The notes: generated by a model not told the origin, from the letters alone. A stretch of 64,000 nt of DNA from Undaria pinnatifida (GCA_012845835.1 JABAKD010000002.1:27950710-28014709), one strand, 5' to 3'. Numbered from the stretch's first letter, positions 23,356 through 36,180 are shown. Numbers and translations are program-made.

Positions 23356-23680
23356 ATACTTTTACTCTCCAGCTCAACTCGTAAGAGGGTTTACCCTCAG
23401 CGACCTTCTTCTGTGGACAAGCCGTGGTCACACGTGTCTTCCCTTCTCCCCCCTCCCCCCCCGGTATCTGCCTTCATTTTTTGTCGCGCATGTAGGGTTC
23501 AGTGTTTCCACTTTTCAGCTTCTCCTGCTCGTCAATTTTCATCGAATTTGCTAACTCACGATCTCGCGCTTTCTTCTAGAGCAAACTTATTCACGTGAGA
23601 AAAAATCCCTACGGGCAAGAGTATGCCCTCGGTTCGACTTCAACCTACGGCCTTGACGTCAGTAGAGACGAAATGACCAG
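23356..23680 (+). repeat. Dispersed element (GACAAGCCGTGGTCAC family), copy 1
   Basis: Related copies lie at 32935-33220 (+) and 53345-53530 (-). Shared blocks are GACAAGCCGTGGTCAC, TCTGCCTTCAATTTTT-like, TCGCGCATNGGGTTCA and GCTCGTCGATTTTCATCGA. The copy at 33 kb ends in a box B-like GAACTCGAACTCACG. Confidence 0.65.
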
Positions 23681-23699
23681 AGCTACACGGCAGGGGGGT

Positions 23700-23895
23700 C
23701 ACTTTTGGGGCCCAATTTTCAGTGGCTTGGGGTCATTCGCGCGAGTGACCCCCCCCGCCATTCCTGTTTGCAGTCTTCGGCTTCTCCGCGCTGCATTACT
23801 TTTGCGATATGAAATCGGCAATGGAATGGTAAGCTACTCTGCGCCAAGAAAACCGTCGCCCAGCGTCGTTTTGTCAGTGAGGTGCAGAGTCACTC
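23700..23895 (+). repeat. Element with CACTCGCGCGAGTG-type ends, copy 2 of 3
   Basis: Same family as 22440-22620. The left end has the near-palindrome TCATTCGCGCGAGTGACC, and the right end GTCACTCGTGCGAC is its degraded inverse. Confidence 0.6.
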
Positions 23896-24329
23896 GTGCG
23901 ACTGGCTGAAAGCCGGCTGTGAAAAAGGGGCATTCCCCTTATCGTAGCCTTGGGCATACTCACCTTCTACTCCGTCGGGGACGCCGATTGGAGCACCGTT
24001 GACGATGACAATCGTGTTACGTATCCGCTTTCCGCCGTTGCTGCCTGTGATGTTTTGTACCAGGTTTTCCCTCATCATACCCTCTGGCAGGCGTTATCGC
24101 GTGCCATAGAACAGGGACGCACCCGTCCTATTTTTAAGAAGGCATACTGCAGGCGGGCAGCAAGAAACTAATGCAAGAGGGACGCGCAACATCCAAGCAA
24201 CCCTCGGGTGAGTTGCCTGGGCAGACAGAGCGAGAGGTACTGCTGCATAGCAGCGGTCGGTCCCTCGATCTGTACTGCCTTTTATACCATCCAAATCGAG
24301 TATACGTCGTTTGATGTGGATAGGATTCG

Positions 24330-24550
24330 GTCACCCAGGCTACGGTCCCCCTTTTGGGGCCTTTTATTGCAGTGGCTCGAGTTCACGCGCGCGAGTAACC
24401 CAGTAACCCCTCCGTTTCTTTGCTGTCTTACGTTTCTTGATGTTTTTTTAATTGACGAAAAAATCCGCAATGGAGTGTAATCTACGCCGCTGCAAAAATA
24501 TCGCCTAACGTGTGGTTTTGTCAGAGAGGTACTTAGTCACTCGCGCGAGT
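24330..24550 (+). repeat. Element with CACTCGCGCGAGTG-type ends, copy 3 of 3
   Basis: Third copy of the family. Its right end GTCACTCGCGCGAGTAC directly precedes the ATATG array; the sequence that follows the ends in copy 2 (GCTGAAAGCC..TGTGAAAAA) reappears after the array at 25034. Confidence 0.6.
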
Positions 24551-24552
24551 AC

Positions 24553-25034
24553 CATAGTATGATATGATATGGTATGATATGGTATGATATGGTATGATAT
24601 GATATGATATGATATGATATGATATGATATGATATGATATGATATGATATGATATGATATGATATGATATGATATGATATGATATGATATGATATGATAT
24701 GGTATGATATGATATGATATGATATGGTATGATATGATATGGTATGATATGATATGATATGATATGATATGATATGATATGGTATGATATGATATGATAT
24801 GATATGATATGATATGATATGATATGATATTATATGATGTGATATGATATGATATGATATGATATGATATGATATGATATGATAAGATATGATATGATAT
24901 GACATGATATGATATGATATGATATGACATGATATGATATGATAAGATATGATATGACATGATATCATATGATATGATATGATATGATATGATATGATAT
25001 GATATGACATGACATGATATGATATGATATGATA
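24553..25034 (+). repeat. (ATATG)n pentanucleotide array, about 480 bp
   Basis: Nearly pure tandem pentamer with about 95 units and rare variants (GGTAT, GACAT, GATAA). The long Ile-Ser-Tyr-His open frames on the minus strand come from this repeat and are not genes. Confidence 0.97.
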
Positions 25035-26740
25035 GCTCAAACCCGGGTGTGAAAAAAGGAGGGTAGATATCGTAACATCCCCCCTACCGCAGCATGTGTC
25101 GATGATGGGGTGACGACGCCGATTGACCGAGCGGCGGAGCAACATACGTCACAGCAGAGCGACGGCGCGATCGACACAGAAGACCCAAGCTTTTCAAAAA
25201 CACTACCGATCGACCTTACCGATCGACCTTACCGATCGACCTTACCGATCGACCGTGCATTATCCGTTATAATAATACTGTGCGTGTTGTACTGTTCTGC
25301 ATACTCGAATAGCAGTATACTGCTATATATAATGCACCGCACTGCTATGGTGCCATTATTATTGTACTTTGTCAAGTTTCCCAGTGACTTTCTCAGTCTC
25401 TGGTCTGTGTCGCGAAGGTCTGTCACTATCTCCAAGTCCCCTGCTTTTGAGTCGTTCGACGGTAGCCCCCCCCCAACTTTTCGTTGACGAAATCGCCGGT
25501 TTTGAAACTAGCTCCTGGCCGTATCTCCTCAAACACGGTGCCCCTTGCCACCCCTACGCCATCGTTCGAAAGCCCTTTGCAAACAAGAAAATATACGAAT
25601 AGTTGTGTGTCGTAGCGTCGCTCCTCTTGTCGAGCAGCCATGAAACGTTCGTTGAATAAAATCGCTGTTTTTGGGGGGGGGCGTATCGTAGAACCAGTCT
25701 TCTCAACGTTATTTTCATGCCTAATTCCGTATTGTTTTAGCCATCGCCCACCCTGTCTTGGACCAAAAGTTAAACCACGATTTGTTAGTTCATCAATCAT
25801 CTACGCCATATTGAACGTGAGGGTACAGAACTTCGCTCTATAGCTTCTCGGCCGTCAAGGACTCATCAATTCCATACTGGGTCTGGCTGATTAAATTCAG
25901 GGTCTTGGTCGCGTCTACAATCGTTTATTTTTCGCGTGCTGAACGATAAGCCTTGGTATATTACTTTTTTCGTACAACTAACATTCTGAAAAAAAAAACT
26001 ACAAATTCAACGACACGTCTGCCACCAGAAGAACTGGAACGACCAGTCCGAATACAGAGTACCACACAATACCATCGTACTCTTGCTTTGTACCAGTACT
26101 CCGTAATCGTAGCTTTAAACAGGCAACAACGGCGGCGGGAAGCGGGGCGGGGCGCAGCCCCGCCCGGCTCTCCGCCCAGCGGACAAACCACAAACCCGCG
26201 CGTATGATACGTACGCGTGCCCCGGATAATGACGATTTTCCGTCGACTTTTCATGGGATGAAATCACACGAAGACCACAACCACTACGAGTCGGGTGTAT
26301 ATATCTTGAACTTAGAAGTGTCATTGGGACCGGCGTGCGGAGCAACCCCTGTGGGCGCTGCGAGCAACAAACAGTAAATCCCTGTGTCCCACGCAATCCC
26401 GACATGTGCCAAATCACGCGTGGAAAACGCCCATTAACGGAACACCCTACTAATAAAACGCCTTCTTCGTCTCCCGTCTTGCCCACGCGCAGGAACAGCA
26501 CAGCTCATTGGTAGCGAACGGTGGTGTGGCTTGTTTTGTGGAGATTGCGTTGCCCTTTGGCGTACTCGTCTCACGCCGAGCGCGGGTCGGCATGACGCGC
26601 GAGTCGACGTTTTTCGCCGGGTTGTGTCACTTACGACCCACCCTCTGCTGACCCATGCCGAGAAACGAGGCAGAAAACGTCCAGAAACGACAAGTAATTC
26701 TCAAGTTGATACAAGCACTAACGACACCGCTGTATAATAC
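25035..26740. other. No gene seen; contains a 14-bp tandem repeat
   Basis: 25199-25254 holds four copies of a CGATCGACCTTAC-type unit. A 124-residue minus-strand frame at 25426-25800 (for example DELTNRGLTFGPRQGG) has ordinary composition but no partner exon or family. The rest shows nothing recognisable. Confidence 0.4.
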
Positions 26741-26960
26741 TTTCATCATCATCATCATCATCATCATCACCATCATCATCCATCATCATCATCCACCGTC
26801 ATCATAGTCACCACCATGAGCATCACCATCGCCATCAAATCATCGTCATCATCAGCATCACCACCACCACCATTGCCATCATCATCATCATCATCATCAT
26901 CATCTAAACCACCATCGTCATCTGTGTCATCATCATTATAATCTTCAACATAATAATCTT
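26741..26960. repeat. (ATC)n microsatellite
   Basis: An interrupted ATC/ATCACC triplet array. Confidence 0.9.
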
Positions 26961-27216
26961 CATTATCATCACGCCGTCATACTATCGTCTCACATCATCA
27001 TACCATCGACACACCGGCAATGACATTGGTCTTCATGTATGTGTTGTTCAGCATACAGACACGCGCAGCAGTGTTTAAGAGAGGGTGAAATAACCCTCTC
27101 GAGACAGACGGACCGGAGACACAGACTGGGTTCAGCGTGTTGGTCAGGTTTCATTTGCAAGTATTTCTTGTTATTATATGGTAACTATAATAATGTACGT
27201 CCGCCCCCCCCCCCCC

Positions 27217-27600
27217 CCCTTCCCCCTCACCTCTAACCCCGCTCGCTTTTGATCAAAACCAGGCCCCCACGTCCTTCAAAACTCCGCACCACCCTCACCG
27301 GTTATATTCGACTTACAGGATTCACTTGATAAACGGATACATTTCCCTCCACAGCTGTCAGATTTGGTCCCCCTCAGAAACGGGGTTTATAGTTTCCGCG
27401 CACAGACTGACAACATCACTTTGTTGACCCTGATAGCTACACTGTAGTTGTAAGGGGGAAGTCGCCGACCTATGTCCTTAATGAAGACACACAACTCGTA
27501 ATACGCGCGATCGAAGTATCACACACAGCTTGCAAAGATGAGTTTCGACGAAATCTTCGATCTCACAGCTGGAGTGTATTTTCATTTTTTATAATAATAA
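27217..27600 (+). repeat. Dispersed element, inverted partner of 15360-15745
   Basis: It starts with a long C-run and CTTTTGATCAAAACC and ends in the CAGCTTGCAAAGATGAGT family segment (27505-27595). It diverges from the 15-kb copy after about 27600. Confidence 0.7.
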
Positions 27601-29644
27601 TGTGTTTCTTCAGGTTTTGGGTTTGTTCGTAAACTACTGTGCAACAGCTGCTGCTCTACGCTACGTCGTTTATCAGCTATCAGGTCTGATGGTGGGGAGG
27701 ATGGTCCTCCGGTTGCCTGCGGATAACTGTATTTAGAACGAAAGATGTGCACCTATTAACAATGACTGACGGCAGCGTAGGGGTATGACGGACGGCAAAA
27801 GTTTATACGACAACAATGTCGTGACGGGCGTTCGCTAATGCCGCAACCTCTAGGTTTCAGTGCGGCATCCGCCCTCTGAACGACCGTGACCGATGCTCGT
27901 TTTTTGGTGACGGGCCGTCACCTTTAACAATATAGGCGTTTGCTCAGACCGTCGACGACACAATAACGTTCATGTAAATTAAGCTACTTCGTGCGGCTGT
28001 ACCGTAGACTAGAGGTGCAACATTTTTTTCCCCTCGGGCCCTCGCAATGGTTAATGGTGTATATAGTCTATATAGTCTATAGGGGGTCGTCGCGCGCAGG
28101 TGCTGTTTAGGCACGACTCAAGCAGCACTGGGGTGAACGATTATGTGTCTGATCTCGCGACGTGTGGTCCTCAGAACGATTGACACAGCTCTAGTCTGTT
28201 CGAAGAGCTAAGCGCGGAGCTGGCAGGCAGCTGCTGGGTGACGATGAACCGACTAGCCGACGGGAGCTCAGGGGCGAGGAGCGAGGAGTGAACGGGGAGC
28301 GCTCTTAGAGTAAATCTTCTTTTAGCAACACCGCACCCACCAGGCCATCTCACTACTCATCCAACCAACCGCTTGTTGCAACTAAGCGTACTCGTGCTGC
28401 AAGCGAACCTCAAACACCTGCCCTGTCCGCTTCCGCCATCCAAAATCCTCAACGCGGCGCAACTGTTCCTCGAACCGCAACATACAACATTCAATAGGTC
28501 CGTCGAACCGTTACAAATAAAAAATACGGAGTAAGATACTAGCTTTTGTTCGTATTTTGTATCTTCCAGATATCCCCGGTGATAGCTGTTGCCGTGTGTC
28601 GTTGTGATTGGCTAGAGGGAATCGATTAGTTTGTGCTACGGTTGGGATCCTCGGAAGCGGCGCCGAGGAATCTGCCAACATGTAAACCCAAATCGGATCC
28701 GAAATCTTTAGAAAAATATTATTGGCAATCAATCACATATTTATTATTGGTTCCCAGTCTTTGTATTGGCTAAAAAAGCCAATTGCGCCGCATAAATGCT
28801 GGACTGGACGCCCTACGCCCTAGGCCTCCTTGTGCGAGCCAGGCGAGGTGCGAGAACTGGCAGGCTGCAGAACAAGGAGAGCTGGTGCTGACAAGCGTCG
28901 TCGAGGTTATTGCAGGTGATGCAAACACATACGAGACCGTGGGTAGCTGCAAGCTGTGTCGTCAAAATCTCCCCGCAACGAAACGCACGTGGACTTGACT
29001 CGCGATTTTTGCCCGAAATGCTGCACGTGCATGCAAGTACTCGTAGTAGCCAGGGTGTAGCATGCTGCGATGAGACCCCTCTACACGATACGCATCGTGC
29101 ATACCGGTGTGTAAAGCTGCGTAATCAGCAGTAAAATGGTTTGGTAGCGTTGTCACGATTAAGGGTTCAGGCACGCTCCGATGGAAGATCGCGTGGCGGA
29201 CGTTGGATACGATACCAAATACCACGCTGCTAGTTTTTATCGTAATCTATGCACATGTTGACTATTCGCACTGTGATTTGACCTCATTTCCTTGTTGTCC
29301 TTTGACGGGATTCCCGGAAACCGCCGCCAAGAAGGAGCTGACGCGACTCATGAGACAAAACCGCTCATCACAGCTAGCTAGTGGTAGAGAACGGCATATC
29401 AGGGTAGTGTATTTCGTGAATTTTGAGGCACGTCCCGATCTAGAAGACCGCTATTTATAGTGGATACAGCACCAGCGGCCTGTCAAAAACCAAACGAGTT
29501 CGTTTTATAACACGATAGGTTGAAACTGGAGCTGTGCGTTGCTAATTGTTTTATACAGGTTTGGTAAGGGTGTCAGAACGAAGCTACGTTTCTCATTCCC
29601 AATCCGGTAGGTGAAACATTATTGGGAGTAGACTAGTCTAGTGT
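27601..29644. other. No secure gene
   Basis: Two plus-strand frames have protein-like composition: about 28783-28998 (GELVLTSVVEVIAGDAN, then a CKLC motif) and about 29300-29460 (AAKKELTRLMRQNRSSQL). The second resembles ARTELVRLMRRRSDS at about 30095-30140, which suggests a local duplication. Neither has a clear gene model. Confidence 0.3.
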
Positions 29645-29870
29645 GTACGATTTTTGTCCAACTAAGCACCTGTACCTTTCCTCTCCTCTCCTCTCCTCCC
29701 CTCTCGCTTCTTTGACTCCTCAGTTATTAGTTCAAAGGAATGACTACATTAGACTATGCATTTTTGTCCAACTAAGCGCACCTGTACCTTTTCCCTCCTC
29801 TCCTCTCCTCTCCTCTCGCTTCTTCGACTCGTCAGTTATAAGTTAAAAGGAATGGCTACATTATGCAGAA
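29645..29870 (+). repeat. Tandem duplication, unit about 114 bp
   Basis: Two copies of TTTTTGTCCAACTAAGC ... a CTCCT microsatellite ... TTGACTCNTCAGTTAT ... AAAAGGAATGNCTACATTA. Confidence 0.85.
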
Positions 29871-30774
29871 TACCTGGTAGTGGACAGGACATGACGCTGA
29901 CTGCCGTTCACCCCCAAGACTGGGAAAGAGAAACGCCGTTTAAGCTCTGAGCGCTTCAACTTAAAACCTGAAAAAAATGCACTCCACATCTTGCCCGAAA
30001 CTCGCGGAATCAGAGTTAACTTTTCGCATTGACAATGCCTTCGTCTCGTCGTCCTTTTTTTGCCCATTTCCCCGCACGAAAACTAGAACCTGCGGCGGCG
30101 CCAGGACGGAGCTGGTGCGCTTAATGAGACGGAGGTCGGACTCTGTCAATAGCTATGGGTGCTTGGACATATATCGAATTCGAACGAGCCTTGATATATT
30201 TCACCATATTTTTCCTGACTCTCATTACTGTCTCACATTTCGTTATAAAGTTACTTAAATGGCTTTTCGATTACGTCTGCTGTAGATGTTGCGGTCGTCG
30301 AGAAAGGATAATCGCTCTTGACGACGATGACGGCGATTGACGGAACGCGGAGGCTGGTGTACATGGTCGTATCTCTCTGCCCGTGAACATAAAAAACCTA
30401 TAGCTCTCTAGAACATATAAACAGCAAACGGTTCTTACGTTTAGGGCCATATTTCTTACATGGTAGTTAATTCTTACACTTGGGGATATATAGTTCTTAA
30501 TTCAGGGGGACATGGCGAATCGTTGACGGACACAGTAGTGACATGTTCTTGTATATTTACGGACATGTGTAGTCGTATTGGCCCCAAGTCTAGGGCATCG
30601 TTCTCGATAGTGCCCGTTGAGTAGTGCCGGTTGTCCGCAATAGTGCCCGCGAAATCGCTCGGCACAGATAGGAATAGCCCGTTGCGGCCGTGTGCGGAGT
30701 AGTGTCGGTGGCGGCTATAGTGCAGGTTGTGTTGACCGGCACATACCGGCACTGTTGAAAGGCCCTACTGTAGT

Positions 30775-31275
30775 GTGACACGTCTTACAAGTACATTGTT
30801 GAGTAACGCGTTCTTGTGGCAAGTCTGAAATGACGCATTACGACAATGTACGTACGCCTACAGCAGCACCTTGTTTTGAGAATGCCGCGTCACACAATAC
30901 TGTACGCACGCACTGCCAGTGGTCACATGTTAAGTGATGGACCCTCAACAAGCTTGAAGAAGTTGTGTTACAACACAACGCGGTGCATCAGCACATTGTT
31001 GAGCTTGTCGCGAGTGCTTGGCAAGTACGGAATTGTCTACCGCGATACTGCTGTGCGGCGTGTAAGAAGAGATTGCTGAGCTCAGCTCGACCTTGTGGCA
31101 ACGCAGCAAGTCGCATAGCACGATGCTGCACACCTTAATGTAATCACATTTCGGAACGGCGGCGACTTTGTGGCTAGTCTTCGATTGACTAACACGACAC
31201 TGTATGGCTTTCTCAGCACACTATTAAGCAACCCGTCCTTGACAACAAGCCTGAAATTGTGCATAGCGTGGGGCT
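30775..31275. repeat. Degenerate tandem repeat region
   Basis: Variants of an AGCACATTGTTGAG ... TTGNGGCAAGTCTGAAAT ... CGCAT block of about 60-100 bp recur from 30780 to 31265. Flanking stretches (30600-30770 and 31285-31450) repeat TAGTGCCGGT and ACCGGCACATACCGGCA-type words. These look like old duplications, with no protein coding seen. Confidence 0.45.
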
Positions 31276-32934
31276 CCCTTTATAAAGCCGGTAGAATAGT
31301 GCCACGGCTCTCTGTTGTGCCGATAAAATCGTAACTCTCTATTGTAACTCTCTATAGTAAGACCCTATTTTCAATAGTGTCGGTACCCTGAATAGTGCCG
31401 GTATGTTGGGCTGGCTCATACCGGCATTATTGGTGGCTCCCTATAGTAACACGATACGCCTTGTCCGCATTTCGATGAGCAGCGAGACGGGGTGGGGGGG
31501 GTGGGGATGTGACGTGGGTCGACAATGCTTCCAAGCATGATTGATCATCGAAGGAGGGAGGGGGGGAGTGGCATCCTCCGAGCTCGACGGCACACCAGTG
31601 CGACCACGAATAGGACGAGGAGGGAGCGCGCCTTGGGGGATCGGGATGGAGGCTAGGGCGATAGCATAGGACCGGGATCGTGCCCCGGCTGCTTGTTCCG
31701 CCAGGGATGATTCGCGCACGTCGAGTGAGCAACAAATCGATTTTTCGTCGTTTCCTGGGGTCATTGGTTTGTAACAGTGCTCAGCTCTATTTTGGTGTCT
31801 ATCTGTACGGTATACATTTGCATTCAGTGGGGGGTTGTAACATCTCGCCGTCGCTTTACCTTGTATCACAGGTGTCTACTGTAGTTTGAGATCAATGAGA
31901 CCTCCCTGGTGCGATCAGCCGGAGACTCTCACCCAGGGCGGCTACCCCCCCCCCCGTATTTATTCGTCGGTGATCAGACACGGCTCCTCGTCACGAGTAG
32001 TTGCTCCGGTAAATAAATAGACCGTAGGGTTTGCAATCGTAGAATACGAGCGCGCACAACACAATTTTATCGTGTTTCCGCCGATAGTCGCACGGCGGTC
32101 GCCCCGCTCGTTTTAAGTTTAGCACGAGTTATTTCACGGTGTGGTGTGCGGTTCTTGCATTTCAGAAAAAGAAATATCACGATTCGCGGCGTGTTGCGGG
32201 CTTTTGAGTTTAGTTAATTGAACGGCGGTGCTACGGTGCCTTACGGTGCGGTGCGGTGCGGCGCAACGCGGTTTTTTCGTTTTGGGTGTAATCGTACGGC
32301 GCTGCTGTGGTGGAAGTGCGATGCAGTTCGGCGGGGTGGGGACATTATTGTCCGAAAAACGAATGACGCATGCTGGATGTACCGATTCTGTTTTTCGATA
32401 AAATCGTGCGTTCACATGCTGCGACCCGCTACAAGCAGCGCCCAGAGTGGAGTTTTTTTTTTTTGTTTTTTCAACATTTACATGGGGTGGTTCACTGCGA
32501 TTTTCCGTTAAGCTCTTGCCTCATTTGATGCGTTTTTATTCACGGTACACATCGTAGTGTAGAAAAAACACCACATGATTGGGTCTCTTGAAAAGTCTAC
32601 TTTCGCGACATTCACTTTTGAAAAGCGAAAAATAACAAGGCGAACTTGAGTATATATCGGGTTGAAAAATCAGCTGTGCGTCGTCGAGCGGCCAACGAAA
32701 TGAAGGCAAAATTGGCCAAAGTATTCAACATGAAACGCCGTTTTTGGATTCCCTTGGGTTTCTTCTTGTTTCTGAGAATCATTGGGTGTGATTCGACGTT
32801 GAAGTTCATGCTGCACATTGGAGAACGGCAACCTTAATAATTATAACAATAACGTATGAAGTTCCGCGCATACAGGTATGTTCACATAACGTATAATGTA
32901 TGTTTATCTCCGTGGGCCGGTTCAGGTTCGAACC
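31276..32934. other. No gene seen
   Basis: G/C-runs at 31495 and 31940. A short frame at 32646-32837 encodes a basic stretch followed by WIPLGFFLFLRIIG, a possible membrane segment, but stands alone. Confidence 0.35.
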
Positions 32935-33220
32935 GTATTGGACCCCTTCCATTTTTTTTATTTATTTTTTTCCTCACACTTCTACTTTCCAGCTTCTGGA
33001 CAAGCCGTGGTCACAGGGGTCGTCCCTTCTCCCCCCCGGTTCTTGCCTTCAATTTTTATCGCGCATAGGGTTCAACACTCCCGCTGCTCGTCGATTTTTC
33101 ATCGAGAGTTGCCAGCTCACGCTCTGGCGCTTTCCGCAAGTCAATTTGTGCACAAGAAAAAGTCCCAACGATTTTATACGAGTATGCAATCGGCGGAACT
33201 CGAACTCACGAAACTGACCT
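32935..33220 (+). repeat. Dispersed element (GACAAGCCGTGGTCAC family), copy 2
   Basis: Same family as 23356-23680. It ends near a box B-like GGAACTCGAACTCACG. A partial CAGCTTGCAAGAGCTGAGT segment (the 15381 family) follows at 33390-33450. Confidence 0.6.
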
Positions 33221-34360
33221 ATACCAGGCTCGAGGATAACCTGATACGCCACGGGGGCGACCGATGCCTTCCATATGCGCCCCCCACGAGTATGTCGATA
33301 CATGTGCGTGCGTCTGCGAGTGGTTCTTTGGCAGCTCATACTCACAATATACTGGTACAACACCCAGCAGGTTAACGTTCAAAAACATTGTCACCCAGCT
33401 TGCAAGAGCTGAGTATCGACCACTCAATGGGTCAAACTCACGGCTGATGTACTTAAAACTGTTTTACTAACAACCTGAATTAATAGGCTCTGCCGTCACC
33501 ACTGCACCCTGGAGCAGAAATGCCGGCATCTATTTATGCAAAACTTGTACTACGTCACCACCACACCCTGAAACGCGATCTAAAGGAGCTCTAGATCCAC
33601 ACCCCCGCTATTTTTTCCTGATCTAGGTATTCTTCGACTCGAGAGCTATTAGAGCCAATCCTGTGACCGCGGACTTGAATAACGACGATGACGAGTTATT
33701 GTGAGGACATTACACCGACACCTCAGGTACTTACCGTAGTTTCGTTGGCATTGAGTCACTTGATTCACGAGTAAGTCCTACTGTTTTCTCCACGATATTT
33801 GCCACACCGCTGCACAGCCTGTGCAGCGACCAGCCGATGCCTTACCCTCCGACGACGCCTCCCACGTTTTCCCGAGTGTATTTGTAGCTCTCCGCTTGCG
33901 TCTCTCTCGTCGACCCTGGCCCCTGCACGTCTGTCCGAGCCTGTTCGTAGCGATCTGATAGTGGGTGTCGGCGATTAGGGGGCAAATTCAAACTTTAAAG
34001 CACGCATTTTTTTCCCGCGCGGTGGTCACGTTCCGATGACACAGGCGCATACAATTTGTTGTTTAACCCTCCTGAAGGCCCTTTAAAGCTTTCGAAGCGA
34101 CCAAAACGACGACGACGAGCGCGCGACCTTACCAAGCTCGGCTACGACAGGACGAGCACGAAGCAGTACTATTAATAGTACCAGGGAACCGAGTCATCCC
34201 TCTATAGTACGGTATAGCGCGGTATAGTGCGGTGTAGAAGTTGCACGTTTTGGGCCGAACGTTTCTGAGCGATCGATCTGATTGGTTGACATTGGCTGAC
34301 CTTCTCAAGTGAAGAGCTACCGGAGTCGGTTTCATACTTTTACGAGTATATCTGTTTCAG

Positions 34361-34879
34361 GACGGATTGCGCGAGTAAATGCCTTTGAAGTCATGTAGTA
34401 CCGGGTGAGATATTGAGCTCCTCATGTTTTAAGAGCTCAGAAATTTCTTGGAATCTACTGCGTCCCTAATGTGGGATGGCTGTATATATAGCATGCACCA
34501 TGCACCATGCTGCGCGCGCGTGGTACAGAGCTCCTTACAGGAAGTGTGGAGAGACACTCCCTACCTCGCCGGCAGCTCGGGCTGGTTCGCGAGGCCGATG
34601 CTGTAATCATAAAAGGTCGATTTTTTTCGACATGTCTTTTGCCTTCTGAGGCCTCGAAGGGGGACAGGGGACACACGCTGCTACGGCTACGGTATTTAAT
34701 GGTGCAGCATTTCTTTTCAGAGGCACTCTCTTCCTAGCTTGAGGAGCTCTATGCCCCTGCCCAAGGGCAATCCCACGGTGGGGTAGGGTGCAACATGAGT
34801 CCCTGAGGTCCTCACATGAAGAGCTCAATATCTCACCCGACACTACATGACTTCGAAGGCATTCGTTCGCACAACCCGA
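34361..34879. mobile_element. Non-autonomous element with about 80-bp terminal inverted repeats
   Basis: The left arm 34361-34440 and the right arm 34802-34879 are inverse copies (ATGCCTTTGAAGTCATGTAG...GGTGAGATATTGAGCTC against its reverse). The interior is about 360 bp without a transposase. Related pieces occur at 53570-53770 and 55990-56215. Confidence 0.7.
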
Positions 34880-35178
34880 CCAAGCTTCTATGCCTTACTA
34901 AAAGTTTAGTCCTAACAAAAATGTGTACTCTATCGTGAGATTACTTGATTAATGACTAAAAGGTAGTTCCGCGCTTGAGGAACTCAACCGGCCACGAACG
35001 TTATTCGTTAATCCAACAACTGCAACCCATACCGTGGGATGACTCCCAAAATCTATTTTTGAGTAAACTGAAAGTGCAGTGAGAGCATGAGAGTGTCACC
35101 GACCCATGGCCTATGTACAAAAAGCACTAAAACATTGATTATTACATAACAAGAATGTCCTTCTACCAAGGGTTGCGG

Positions 35179-35350
35179 CTTAACCCCCTTAGAGCCCTAA
35201 AATCCCTCTCCCCACTCTAATTCCAAGTATTTTTGTCGCCAAAAACAGGTTTCCAGTTGTGAAGGCGTTAAGAAGCCCCCCGGTCATTCAGGAAATGCTT
35301 TCGCCAAAAAATGGAGTGTATCTTAATATCTTTACCGTAGCACGCGACAA
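35179..35350 (-). mobile_element. Short TIR element joined to a MITE end
   Basis: 35179-35272 is a minus-oriented copy of the 22286-22373 element (TTAGAGCCCT...GTTTCCAGTTG...GTTAAG). It is followed directly by the right-hand end of the GCTACGATAG MITE (CATTCAGGAAATG...ACCGTAGCACGCG), so the short element again sits in or beside a MITE. Confidence 0.6.
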
Positions 35351-35784
35351 GGGTATCACATGCTATAACAAGGCTATATATAGCCTTTTTTCTTCTGCAA
35401 AATATGAACCAACTTCAATTCCAATTATTATTTATCTGAAATGCGGGTACAGCTGTTGTACACGCTAGTTATGCAACAATGGCTTACGATGTGGATCGAT
35501 CCTCGATCGTCATCATCCAACATCGGTTCGAGTTGATTGTGTCATCTCCAGCACAGCTTGAAGGTACAGCTTTCTCCACTTCCCGGGTTTCTACACCCGT
35601 GTCTATGCCGATCCATTTCTGCGGTTCCTTTCGGGTAGTATTAATCGGGCCGGAGAATCAACCCTTCCACGAAAATACCCTCTCCGTAGCTACAACTATT
35701 TTTTCTTGCGCCGGCCTCAAACCCTTGGTGCAGTACACACCGCCGTGACCACGGCTAGATTTCAAGGAAATAAACAAGTATATG

Positions 35785-36180
35785 AGAACATCATCATCAT
35801 CATCATCATCATCTTCTTCATCATCATCAGTATAGTCATCATCGTCATCATCATCATCGTCATCATTATCATCATCATCATCATCGTCATCATCATCATC
35901 ATCATCATCATCATCGTTGTCTTCATCACCACCACCACGGCTAGATTTCAAGGAACGGAACAAATATATTTGAGAACATCATCATCATCATCATCATCAT
36001 CATCAGCATCGTCATCATCGTCATCATCATCATCATCATCATCAGCATCGTCATCATCGTCATCATCATCATCGTCATCATCATCATCATCATTGTCTTC
36101 ATCACCACCATCACCATCGTCATCATTGTCATCATCGTCATTATCGTTATTATCGTGATCATCATCATCGCCATCTCGTC
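35785..36180. repeat. (ATC)n microsatellite in two blocks
   Basis: Two blocks, each preceded by the same unique sequence (CCACGGCTAGATTTCAAGGAA ... GAGAACATC at 35750 and 35936). About 185 bp was therefore duplicated together with its microsatellite. It produces poly-Asp, poly-Ser and poly-Ile frames. Confidence 0.9.

Noticed and set aside
22961-23554. 197-residue plus-strand open frame
   Set aside because: It spans a minisatellite edge, a dispersed repeat and an AT-rich stretch, and its second half is the 23356 element. No domain or splice context.
24505-25145. Minus-strand open frames of 151 and 202 residues
   Set aside because: They are translations of the ATATG array (Ile-Ser-Tyr-His repeats) and end where it ends.
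25426-25800. 124-residue minus-strand frame
   Set aside because: Protein-like composition but no recognised domain, exon partner or repeat relation.
27520-27570. GATGAG...CGAAAT in the dispersed family considered as a hammerhead core
   Set aside because: The invariant CU before GAUGA is replaced by AA in the copies seen, so an active fold is not supported.
35658-36174. Asp-, Ser-, Ile- and Met-rich open frames
   Set aside because: They come from the (ATC)n microsatellite.
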